Of a stretch of DNA of 6,926 bases, positions 1 to 4,550 are shown piece by piece. Source of the stretch: Candidatus Sulfopaludibacter sp. SbA3 (GTDB lineage Bacteria; Acidobacteriota; Terriglobia; 2-12-FULL-54-10); contig CAMBEY010000156.1 of NCBI GenBank assembly GCA_945865705.1, positions 1-6,926 of the forward strand. The letters run 5' to 3'. Made by a program: the position numbers and the translations under genes. The first letter of the stretch is position 1. Every line of letters begins with the position of its first letter. The notes beneath the pieces are model-generated. The model ran no database searches and was not told the origin of the DNA. It worked only from the letters and a program-made list of their open reading frames with translations.

Positions 1-237
1 GAAGCGTTTGCGGCAGCGGGGATTGGAGCAACCCATCATGTCGTCCTTGCGGACTTTGTAGGATTGAAACTTGGCGAACCGTGCGCGATCCCTTTCATCG
101 GCGCGCGGCGGCAGCTGTGCCCGTTTCGTGCGCACGGCCCAGCGCAGCTGATACTCGGCCTGCTGACGGCAACTGGGGCAGTTCAGCGTGGCCGGGTAAC
201 TCACTTCGGTCTCGGTGTAAAAATCGCGTTCTTCCAT
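1..237 (-). CDS. Small Cys-pair (zinc-ribbon-like) hypothetical protein, 3' end cut by window
   Basis: This is an open frame from an ATG (complement of 235-237) to the left edge of the window. It gives 79 residues with no stop, so the C-terminus is missing. The visible protein begins MEERDFYTETEVSYPATLNC. It carries two cysteine pairs, C20-x2-C23 (CPSC) and C70-x4-C75 (CSNPRC), separated by a basic, charged stretch rich in Arg and Lys. Such spacing is compatible with a zinc ribbon, but metal binding is inferred and not shown. There is no signal peptide or membrane segment. No clear Shine-Dalgarno precedes the ATG, so the start is chosen because it is the first ATG of the frame and the sequence reads as normal coding DNA. 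I do not recognise a characterised family. The gene points away from the rest of the window, and a repeat cluster lies directly upstream of it. Confidence 0.6.
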   Translation of the reverse strand, partial: MEERDFYTETEVSYPATLNCPSCRQQAEYQLRWAVRTKRAQLPPRADERDRARFAKFQSYKVRKDDMMGCSNPRCRKRF

Positions 238-245
238 AAAGTTAG

Positions 246-262
246 ACCACTTTACAATTGGT
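246..262. promoter_or_regulatory. Possible operator-like dyad ACCA-N9-TGGT upstream of the Cys-pair gene
   Basis: The 17 bases ACCACTTTACAATTGGT form an imperfect dyad with ACCA/TGGT ends, 9 nt upstream of the minus-strand ATG at 237. GntR/FadR-type regulators often bind TGGT/ACCA dyads, but the centre is only partly symmetric and no regulator gene is visible. No convincing -35/-10 pair was found. This is a weak call. Confidence 0.15.
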
Positions 263-308
263 ATAGAGCGTCCGAGTTCAAGTCGAGCCCCGGCAGGGGC
301 AAAAGATA

Positions 309-470
309 GTAGCCCACGGCGCAAGAGGCTGCTGAAAAAAGGCTGAAAGTGCAACATTTTGGGGCAATCGAACAATGGCGCGAACGAACATTCAATAACT
401 TACGAGCCATTTTCCCATTCGATTCGCCTTCAAAATGCTTTTTTCAGCAGCCTCGCAAGCCGTGAGTTAC
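309..470. repeat. Q-type hairpin repeat split by an insertion in its GCAA loop
   Basis: The two halves are GTAGCCCACGGC (309-320) and GCCGTGAGTTAC (459-470). They pair as a 12-bp stem with one G-U pair and one C-A mismatch. The sequence GCAA occurs once after the left half (321-324) and once before the right half (455-458). Removing 325-454 plus one GCAA restores a continuous hairpin with a GCAA tetraloop, which is a GNRA-type loop. Confidence 0.7.
325..454. mobile_element. MITE-like element, 130 bp, with 17-bp terminal inverted repeats
   Basis: The left end GAGGCTGCTGAAAAAAG (325-341) is perfectly complementary to 438-454. A second internal match is CATTTTG at 355-361 with CAAAATG at 431-437. 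The element is flanked on both sides by GCAA (321-324 and 455-458), as expected for a 4-bp target-site duplication. It has no room for a transposase, so if mobile it would be moved in trans by a related insertion sequence. The family of that insertion sequence cannot be fixed from the termini alone. An alternative reading is a stable RNA hairpin rather than a mobile element, but the flanking duplication and the intact hairpin that remains when it is removed favour insertion. Confidence 0.65.
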
Positions 471-485
471 GGAAACTAGAGAGGG

Positions 486-548
486 ACCAGCCCCGGTAGG
501 GGCGAAAGAAAGTGAGATGAAAACTCTTTCGCCCCTACCGGGGCTGGT
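486..548. repeat. Perfect 24-bp inverted repeat (paired inner P repeats)
   Basis: Positions 486-509 and 525-548 are exact reverse complements over 24 bp, with a 15-nt spacer (510-524). Each arm contains ACCAGCCCCGGTAGGGGC followed by GAAAGA. As RNA this would be a very strong hairpin. There is no T-run after it on either strand, so it does not look like a classical intrinsic terminator, although it could still stop or protect transcripts. It is the junction of the two inverted composite units. Confidence 0.8.
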
Positions 549-562
549 TGTTCATTTCCTCC

Positions 563-591
563 GTAAACCCCGGGCTCACGCCCGGGGCTAC
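563..591. repeat. Q-type hairpin repeat, minus orientation
   Basis: CCCCGGGC (568-575) and GCCCGGGG (580-587) form a perfect 8-bp stem around a TCAC loop. Outside it are GTAA on the left and CTAC on the right, which pair imperfectly. Read on the minus strand it begins GTAGCCCCGGGC and ends in TTTACGGA. The other Q copy similarly begins GTAGCCCACGGC and ends in GTTACGGA. Confidence 0.65.
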
Positions 592-689
592 TTTATGCCG
601 CCCCTGCCGGGGCTGAAAAATCCTATACAGATACTCTAAAAATGGTTTAGTGACAAGTGAACGTAGTGAGAGACTACTCATCACTGCAT

Positions 690-1496
690 TTAAGACAGCA
701 CCACGCCGACTTCGGTACCTTTCCCGGTGCCGACGGCTTGTGCCGCGGAGGCGCGATTCGAGGCGATCTCAATGAAGCCCGCGCTGCCCACAATGGCGAA
801 CACCTCGCCTTGAGCGCCCTCGGCGTAGGCTTGTCTGATCTGCGTAACTTCACACTTGCCGACCACAATCTTGAACGGCTTCGGATCGAGTCCAAAGATC
901 TCCGGCACATCGGCGGGCGTAATGTTGGTGCGCAGCGTCCCAAAGCGATCCACGTGAATAACCACACCTTTGACCAGCTTTTCGTTCAGGCGCTTGGGGC
1001 TTGGAGGCGCGTAACGAACGTGATCGGTGATGGGCTCGCCAAACTTCTCCGTCTCCACGCGGCGGCTCAACCAGCCCGCCACCGGCGCAAAGATGTCGCG
1101 GCCATGGAAAGTGTTGCTCACTGGTTCAAGATAATAGTGAGTCGAAGTAATAGCCCGCACGGTAATGCCTTCTTCTTTGGCGAGCACCACGGAGAGCACG
1201 CCGTTATCAGGGCAGATGAAATGGTAGCGTCCAGCGGTTACCAGCAAAGGGCGCCGTGGGGTGCCCACGCCGGGATCGACCACTACCAGATGAATCGTGC
1301 GCGGCGGAAAATAACTGTATGCCTGAGCTACTGCGAAGGCGGCCTCCATCACATCATAAGGGCGGATGTCGTGGGTGATGTCCACCAGCTCGGCTTCCGG
1401 ATTGACGTTGAGAATGGCGCCCTTCATGATCCCCACATAAGGATCGCTGGAGCCGAAATCCGTGGTGAGTGTAACGATGCTGCGAGACAAGAGCAC
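690..1496 (-). CDS. SAM hydroxide adenosyltransferase (DUF62 / SAM_adeno_trans family)
   Basis: A 268-residue protein, a usual length for the family. Members of this fluorinase/chlorinase-like fold mostly use water or hydroxide to split S-adenosylmethionine into adenosine and methionine; they are predicted to be cytosolic. Visible family motifs are LTTDFG (10-15) at the SAM-binding N-terminus, VVDPGVGTPRR (72-82), SNTFHGRDIFAPVA (127-140), HVDRFGTLRTNI (181-192) in the C-terminal domain and SAGFIEIASNRASAA (238-252). The Asp-Arg-His triad known from archaeal hydrolases would be D74, R81 and H131, all present. I infer a hydrolase rather than a halogenase from the triad. The start is a GTG at 1496, supported by AAGGG just upstream and by the N-terminal motif lying close to it. 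It is transcribed away from tpiA and sits alone. The physiological role of this family is still poorly understood. Confidence 0.9.
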   Translation of the reverse strand: MLLSRSIVTLTTDFGSSDPYVGIMKGAILNVNPEAELVDITHDIRPYDVMEAAFAVAQAYSYFPPRTIHLVVVDPGVGTPRRPLLVTAGRYHFICPDNGVLSVVLAKEEGITVRAITSTHYYLEPVSNTFHGRDIFAPVAGWLSRRVETEKFGEPITDHVRYAPPSPKRLNEKLVKGVVIHVDRFGTLRTNITPADVPEIFGLDPKPFKIVVGKCEVTQIRQAYAEGAQGEVFAIVGSAGFIEIASNRASAAQAVGTGKGTEVGVVLS

Positions 1497-1500
1497 CTTT

Positions 1501-1506
1501 CCCTTC
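1501..1506 (-). promoter_or_regulatory. Ribosome binding site for the SAM hydroxide adenosyltransferase gene
   Basis: On the minus strand GAAGGG lies 4 nt before the GTG at 1496. The spacing is a little short, but no better start exists in frame, so this site supports the GTG. Confidence 0.5.
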
Positions 1507-1525
1507 TGGCCTGAGAACGCGGACT

Positions 1526-1580
1526 ATTTTCGCGAGGGTCAATCGCGAGGATCAATCGCGAGTTAACTCGTGGAGTTAAC
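1526..1580. repeat. 13-bp-period degenerate tandem repeat in the divergent intergenic region
   Basis: The core TCGCGAG recurs at 13-bp intervals. Units 1539-1551 (TCAATCGCGAGGA) and 1552-1564 (TCAATCGCGAGTT) share 11 of 13 bases, and 1526-1538 keeps only the TCGCGAGG part. GAGTTAAC then appears at 1560-1567 and again at 1573-1580, also 13 bp apart, and GAGTTAACTC (1560-1569) is a perfect palindrome. The array lies 30-85 bp upstream of the minus-strand GTG at 1496, so it could overlap that gene's promoter or be an operator. From 1581 to about 1760 I see no further structure. Confidence 0.5.
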
Positions 1581-1766
1581 GCCTCGTCGTGTTTAATCCA
1601 CTGCCCGGTAGTCAGCTTTCCCCGGCCTTCCCCAATCGTCCGCAGACGGCTCTGCCCGCCACCGGCGTCTTCTTAGAGAAATTATCGGAGCGGTGCAGGG
1701 AAGTCAAGCCGACGCGCTCCGGTTGTTTGCAATGAGGGACGCCCCGGCGGGAAAATCACCAGCCGG

Positions 1767-1796
1767 TTGCCGATACCGGGAAGATTTACTTATTAT
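1767..1796 (+). promoter_or_regulatory. Candidate sigma-70-type promoter for tpiA
   Basis: TTGCCG (1767-1772) and TATTAT (1791-1796) are separated by 18 bp and match the -35 and -10 consensus at 4 of 6 and 5 of 6 bases. Transcription would begin near 1803, about 40 nt before the tpiA start. The 8-bp sequence ATACCGGG (1773-1780) is repeated inverted as CCCGGTAT (1809-1816), flanking the -10, which could be an operator or a 5' leader stem. Confidence 0.4.
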
Positions 1797-1841
1797 GGAA
1801 TTTGCACCCCCGGTATACCAGATGGGAGAAGGCCATTGACT

Positions 1842-2612
1842 GTGTCCACTAGGAAGCCGGTGATTGCCGGAAACTGGAAAATGTACAAGACCATCGCCGA
1901 GGCCGAGGCGTTCTTCGCCGAGCTGGCTCCGCTGGTGCGGGACGTTGTGCGCGATGGGGAGCATTGCGAGATGGTCATCGCGCCACCGTTCACCGCGCTC
2001 AGCCGTGTCGTGCAGGCGGCGCGGGCGGCAAATGTGGCGATCAGCGCGCAGGATCTTCACTGGGAGGCGCAGGGGGCGTTCACCGGCGAGGTCTCCGCCG
2101 CCATGCTGGTCGAGGCGGGCTGCACATTCACGCTGATTGGCCACTCCGAGCGGCGGCAATTCTTCGGCGAAACCGAAGAAACGGTGAATAAGAAATGCCG
2201 CGCCGCGCTGGCCGCCGGATTGCGTCCCATCGTCTGCGTGGGCGAAACGCTGGCCGAGCGCGAGGCTGGCGAGACCGAGGCGGTACTGACCAAACAGCTC
2301 GCCGGAGGCTTGGCTGGGTTGACCGAACCCCAATTCTCTCCTATCATTGTGGCTTACGAGCCGGTATGGGCCATTGGCACTGGCCGAACCGCGACGCCGG
2401 AGATGGCGCAGGCAGCACATGCGTTTATTCGGCAGCGGGTGGCCGCGCAGGTATCCGTGTCGGCGGCGGACAGCGTGCGGATTCTGTATGGCGGCAGCGT
2501 CAAGCCGGACAACATTCGCGGATTGATGGCGCAGCCGGACATCGACGGCGGCCTGGTGGGCGGCGCCAGTCTGGAAGCGAAATCCTTCGCCGCGCTGGTA
2601 CATTATAAATAG
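1842..2612 (+). CDS. tpiA: Triosephosphate isomerase
   Basis: Interconverts dihydroxyacetone phosphate and glyceraldehyde 3-phosphate in glycolysis and gluconeogenesis; a cytosolic TIM barrel that normally works as a dimer. With the GTG start the protein is 256 residues, the usual length. Active-site landmarks are all present: N11 and K13 in GNWKMYK, H101 in IGHSERRQFFGET, E173 in AYEPVWAIGTG, and the phosphate-binding YGGSV (216-220) and GG pair (240-241). The frame stays open upstream to 1767, but that part overlaps the likely promoter and does not resemble the family. GTG at 1842 or TTG at 1836 are both possible, with GGAGAAGG (1825-1832) as Shine-Dalgarno. GTG gives the N-terminus MSTRKPVIAGNWK, typical for TIM. 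The stop is 26 nt before secG, so the two are probably cotranscribed, a common bacterial pairing. Confidence 0.96.
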   Translation: MSTRKPVIAGNWKMYKTIAEAEAFFAELAPLVRDVVRDGEHCEMVIAPPFTALSRVVQAARAANVAISAQDLHWEAQGAFTGEVSAAMLVEAGCTFTLIGHSERRQFFGETEETVNKKCRAALAAGLRPIVCVGETLAEREAGETEAVLTKQLAGGLAGLTEPQFSPIIVAYEPVWAIGTGRTATPEMAQAAHAFIRQRVAAQVSVSAADSVRILYGGSVKPDNIRGLMAQPDIDGGLVGGASLEAKSFAALVHYK

Positions 2613-2638
2613 TGAGCAAAAGCTAGAAAGAGATTAAG

Positions 2639-3112
2639 ATGATCGCTTTATTAACTACCATCCATATTTTAACGGCCATCGTGCTGGTCCTTTCCGTCCT
2701 GCTGCAGAGCGCCAAAGGCTCTGATGTGGCGGGGGCCTTCGGCGGGATGGGCAGTCAGGCGGCCTTCGGCCCGCGAGGCACTGCGACGTTTCTGTCCAAA
2801 ACCACCATCGCGATGGCGGCGGTGTTCGTGATCACCTCGGTTTCGCTGGTGCGTCTAGGCAGCGACACTGTTGGCGGCGGAGATTCCGTGTTGAGCGATG
2901 AACCCACCGCGCCAGCCGCGGCAGCTGTTCCCGCAACCCCCATACCCGCTGGAGCGATTCCAGCACCCACGGCCACGGTCTCCACCGCACCGGTGGTCGG
3001 TGCAACTGCGCAGTCGGCGCCAGTATCTGCGCCAGTGGTTGAGAGTATTCAGGTAAATACTCCTCCGGCTGCAGCTGGCAGTCCTGCGCCGGCTCCGCCA
3101 AGCGGGCGGTAG
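2639..3112 (+). CDS. secG: Preprotein translocase subunit SecG with long Ala/Pro tail
   Basis: Small membrane subunit of the SecYEG channel, which helps SecA-driven export. Two membrane helices are visible, about 4-22 and 55-73, joined by the conserved loop LLQSAKGSDVAGAFGG and GSQAAFGPRGTATFLSKTT. Residues 1-75 match the whole core family. Residues 76-157 form an extra tail that is almost entirely Ala, Pro, Thr, Val, Ser and Gly, with no predicted fold. This makes the protein 157 residues, against about 75-110 in many bacteria. Such low-complexity tails are known in some SecG proteins, but their role is unclear. The ATG at 2639 gives the canonical hydrophobic N-terminus; the Shine-Dalgarno before it is weak (AAAGAGA). 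It follows tpiA by 26 nt. Confidence 0.92.
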   Translation: MIALLTTIHILTAIVLVLSVLLQSAKGSDVAGAFGGMGSQAAFGPRGTATFLSKTTIAMAAVFVITSVSLVRLGSDTVGGGDSVLSDEPTAPAAAAVPATPIPAGAIPAPTATVSTAPVVGATAQSAPVSAPVVESIQVNTPPAAAGSPAPAPPSGR

Positions 3113-3240
3113 CGGAAAGCAACATCGCAGGAAAGTTTTGTCTTCCTCTAGAGTTTGCGTTACAGGGCAGGCCGGAGAATGGCCGGATGGGGGAAAGTGC
3201 CGGTCAGGATGCCGGATTAGTCGCACAAAGTTTTCCCTTC

Positions 3241-3325
3241 GCGGGAGTGGTGGAATTGGCAGACACACCATCTTGAGGGGGTGGCGCCGCGAGGCGTGGG
3301 GGTTCAAATCCCCCCTCCCGCACCA
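3241..3325 (+). tRNA. tRNA-Leu (anticodon GAG)
   Basis: A full class II tRNA of 85 nt with encoded CCA. The acceptor stem GCGGGAG (3241-3247) pairs with CTCCCGC (3315-3321), then discriminator A and CCA (3323-3325). The D-arm sequence GTGGAATTGGCAGAC is typical of leucine tRNAs. The anticodon stem CCATC/GGTGG encloses TTGAGGG, with GAG at 3275-3277, reading CUC and CUU codons. The long variable arm contains CGCC-GCGA-GGCG, and the T arm is GGGGG-TTCAAAT-CCCCC. It lies 128 nt after secG. The spacer 3113-3240 has no clear promoter or terminator, only several scattered GCCGG motifs, so the tRNA might be read from the secG transcript or from an unrecognised promoter. Confidence 0.97.
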
Positions 3326-3419
3326 AATTATTGTCAGCATCATCCATGGATTACCGCTGCCTTCGCAGCCGCGTAACCGCATTGTAACTTCGCGCTGCTG
3401 GCGGGCGAGCACTTTAGAG

Positions 3420-3448
3420 TCGCCACGGAGCGCGGAACCGGCTATACT
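3420..3448 (+). promoter_or_regulatory. Candidate promoter of the rpmH operon
   Basis: TATACT (3443-3448) matches the -10 consensus at 5 of 6 bases. TCGCCA (3420-3425), exactly 17 bp upstream, matches the -35 at 4 of 6. The predicted transcript would start about 65 nt before rpmH. The only gene-like sequence in the preceding 100 nt is the end of the tRNA, so a promoter is expected here. Confidence 0.45.
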
Positions 3449-3519
3449 TAATGTTTCGGGTCAAGCGGGCGGGCAGAACGGTTGCTTCCCGGACCAATCT
3501 CTAGAAACGAGCAAGAATC

Positions 3520-3675
3520 ATGCCCAAGAGAACTTTTCAACCTAACCGCAGGAAGCGCGCCAAGACGCACGGGTTTCGTATCCGCATGCGGACCCCTGGC
3601 GGCAGGAAAGTCCTGGCGCGGCGGCGCGCGCAGGGCCGTAAACGCCTGACGGTCTCCGACCCCAAGAGCACCTAG
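3520..3675 (+). CDS. rpmH: 50S ribosomal protein L34
   Basis: A 51-residue, extremely basic protein of the large ribosomal subunit. It begins MPKRTFQPNRRKRAKTHGFR and continues with IRMRTPGGRKVLARRRAQGR and RLTVSDPKST, which matches the L34 family along its whole length; 44-52 residues is usual. The motif KRTFQPN, the HGFR-x-RM segment and the GR-x-VL-x-RR segment are all present. The Shine-Dalgarno before the ATG is weak. It opens the conserved rpmH-rnpA-yidD-yidC-khpB gene set. Confidence 0.97.
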   Translation: MPKRTFQPNRRKRAKTHGFRIRMRTPGGRKVLARRRAQGRKRLTVSDPKST

Positions 3676-3693
3676 TGCTTGCGTAATGCTGTC

Positions 3694-3733
3694 CCTGCGT
3701 GTTTCCTGTATTTCCTGCGTGTTCCTTGCATTG
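3694..3733. repeat. 20-bp tandem duplication between rpmH and rnpA
   Basis: The units 3694-3713 and 3714-3733 both begin CCTGCGTGTT and match at 16 of 20 positions. They sit in the transcribed spacer just before the rnpA leader. A recent slipped duplication is the simplest explanation. Confidence 0.6.
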
Positions 3734-3749
3734 GATGATAGGAATCACC

Positions 3750-3776
3750 ATGGCTTACCGGCCTGGGGCAGACTAA
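3750..3776 (+). other. Possible 8-codon leader ORF coupled to rnpA
   Basis: AGGA (3740-3743) followed 6 nt later by ATG is the best-looking translation start in the rpmH-rnpA spacer. It opens only MAYRPGAD and then TAA (3774-3776), one base before the GTG at 3778 that can begin the rnpA frame. This arrangement would allow terminating ribosomes to restart on rnpA. A chance occurrence, or an indel in the sequence, is also possible. Confidence 0.3.
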
Positions 3777-3777
3777 C

Positions 3778-4260
3778 GTGGAGCGGCCAACTCGCTTGAA
3801 TCACCCTATGCCCTCCGCAAATCCCGGCCCACAGGCAGTGCCACGGCCAACCACAAGGATGGCAAGTGGTGTTTCCGTGGCTTTTCCCGCGGCGGCTCAT
3901 TTGACGCGCACCGCCGACTATCGCCGGGTATATGACCAAGGCACCCGGCGGCAGTATGGCTGGTTGATGGCCTTCATCTTGAAAACGGGAAGTCCGGTCA
4001 GCCGCGTGGGCCTCACGCTTCCCAGCCGCTTCGGGAACGCCGTGAAACGCAATAGAATGAAGCGGCGATTGCGCCACGGCATTGCCGCCTGCATGAATGA
4101 CCTGCCCGCGGGTTGGGACATCGTGCTGCATCCGCGCACGGCCGGATTGACCTTGGATTTCGACGAGCTAATAAGCACGCTGCGGCGATTATTTTCATAC
4201 TGCGCGAAGACCGCGCCATCCGTGTCCTCGGTGGGGTGCCCGGCCGCCGATGCGAAATGA
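3778..4260 (+). CDS. rnpA: Ribonuclease P protein component
   Basis: Protein subunit of RNase P, which binds the catalytic RNA and helps cut 5' leaders from pre-tRNAs. The family region is FPAAAHLTRTADYRRVYDQG, then RVGLTLPSRFGNAVKRNRMKRRLR with the diagnostic RNR signature (KRNRMKRRLR), then LPAGWDIVLHPRTAG and a final helix near DFDELISTLRRLF. The start is uncertain. The full frame gives 160 residues, with about 33 extra, Pro-rich residues before the domain. GTG at 3778 may be served by reinitiation from the leader ORF; ATG at 3808 or 3859 lacks a well-placed Shine-Dalgarno; GTG at 3877 would give a standard 127-residue protein. It also has a C-terminal extension of about 20 residues, low in motif content. 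It lies 102 nt after rpmH and 61 nt before yidD. Confidence 0.93.
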   Translation: MERPTRLNHPMPSANPGPQAVPRPTTRMASGVSVAFPAAAHLTRTADYRRVYDQGTRRQYGWLMAFILKTGSPVSRVGLTLPSRFGNAVKRNRMKRRLRHGIAACMNDLPAGWDIVLHPRTAGLTLDFDELISTLRRLFSYCAKTAPSVSSVGCPAADAK

Positions 4261-4305
4261 TTGTCTGTCTGCCGCTCGCGCTCAGTTTTTAGTTTGCTGG
4301 GTTGC

Positions 4306-4313
4306 AGGTAGGG
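4306..4313 (+). promoter_or_regulatory. Ribosome binding site fixing the yidD start
   Basis: AGGTAGGG lies 8 nt before the ATG at 4322. The frame is open back to an ATG at 4250 that overlaps the end of rnpA, but that one has no comparable site and the extra residues are not YidD-like. Confidence 0.6.
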
Positions 4314-4321
4314 ATACGCAA

Positions 4322-4534
4322 ATGCTGAAGACCTTTATCCTCGCTGCACTGAAGTTTTACAAGGGCGCGCTGTCGCAGACGATGTTCGCGGCCTGCAAAT
4401 ATTATCCGACTTGTTCATGCTACGCGATGGATGCCGTGGAGAAGTACGGCCCGGTGAAAGGCTTGTGGATGGCCGCTGGCCGCGTACTGCGCTGCCGTCC
4501 GTTCCATCCCGGCGGATTTGATCCGGTGGTTTAG
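4322..4534 (+). CDS. yidD: Membrane protein insertion efficiency factor YidD
   Basis: A 70-residue member of the YidD (DUF37, former haemolysin) family, thought to sit at the inner face of the membrane through an amphipathic N-terminal helix and to aid YidC-mediated insertion. It starts MLKTFILAALKFYKGALSQ. Cysteines C25, C31, C33 and C58 lie in the conserved segments CKYYPTCSCYA and RCRPFHPGGFDPV. Length and motifs match the family fully. It lies between rnpA and yidC, its standard place, ending 16 nt before the yidC ATG, so it is very likely cotranscribed with both. Confidence 0.95.
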   Translation: MLKTFILAALKFYKGALSQTMFAACKYYPTCSCYAMDAVEKYGPVKGLWMAAGRVLRCRPFHPGGFDPVV

Positions 4535-4550
4535 AAGATCATTCAAACTC

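Larger units (their letters stand above)
286..614. repeat. Inverted pair of composite P-Q-P palindromic repeat units
   Basis: This gene-free stretch is built from two repeat types. P is a palindrome-like GCCCCGGYAGGGGC, often followed by GAAAG. Q is a longer hairpin beginning GTAGCCC or GTAAACCC. On the plus strand the order is P (286-300), Q (309-470, interrupted by an insertion), P (486-509). It is followed on the minus strand by P (525-548), Q (563-591), P (600-614). The outer P copies share GGCA and are exact complements. The inner P copies share GGTA and are exact complements. Outer-P to Q spacing is 8 nt in both units. Q to inner-P core spacing is 18 and 17 nt. The whole region therefore behaves as an inverted duplication of one composite unit. 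It lies between two minus-strand genes. Similar palindromes are common between genes in some Acidobacteriota; that statement is from memory. Confidence 0.75.

Noticed and set aside
286..614. The repeat cluster as a CRISPR array
   Set aside because: The repeats alternate in type and orientation, are palindromic and have no regular unique spacers, and there are no cas genes.
663..677. Hairpin GTAGT-GAGAG-ACTAC as terminator of the SAM-enzyme gene
   Set aside because: A 5-bp stem is too weak, and the T-rich stretch on the minus strand lies too far downstream.
657..1514. Long open frame on the plus strand opposite the SAM-enzyme gene
   Set aside because: It is the antisense shadow of a gene with clear family motifs; the plus-strand translation shows no motif or start site.
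1767..1841. N-terminal extension of TpiA
   Set aside because: The frame is open from a TTG at 1767, but that stretch carries a good -10/-35 pair and no family similarity, and a Shine-Dalgarno sits just before 1836-1842.
1704..2603. Long minus-strand open frame opposite tpiA
   Set aside because: It is antisense to an intact triosephosphate isomerase and results from high GC codon bias; the product resembles nothing.
3356..3369. Hairpin GCTGC-CTTC-GCAGC as terminator of the tRNA-Leu transcript
   Set aside because: The stem is only 5 bp before an interior loop and no T-run follows.
3326..3780. A replication origin near rpmH
   Set aside because: rpmH and rnpA often lie by dnaA and oriC, but there is no dnaA here and I see no cluster of TTATCCACA-like boxes or an AT-rich unwinding region.
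4250..4321. Longer YidD starting at ATG 4250
   Set aside because: It overlaps rnpA, lacks a good ribosome site and adds residues not found in YidD, while ATG 4322 has AGGTAGGG at the right distance.
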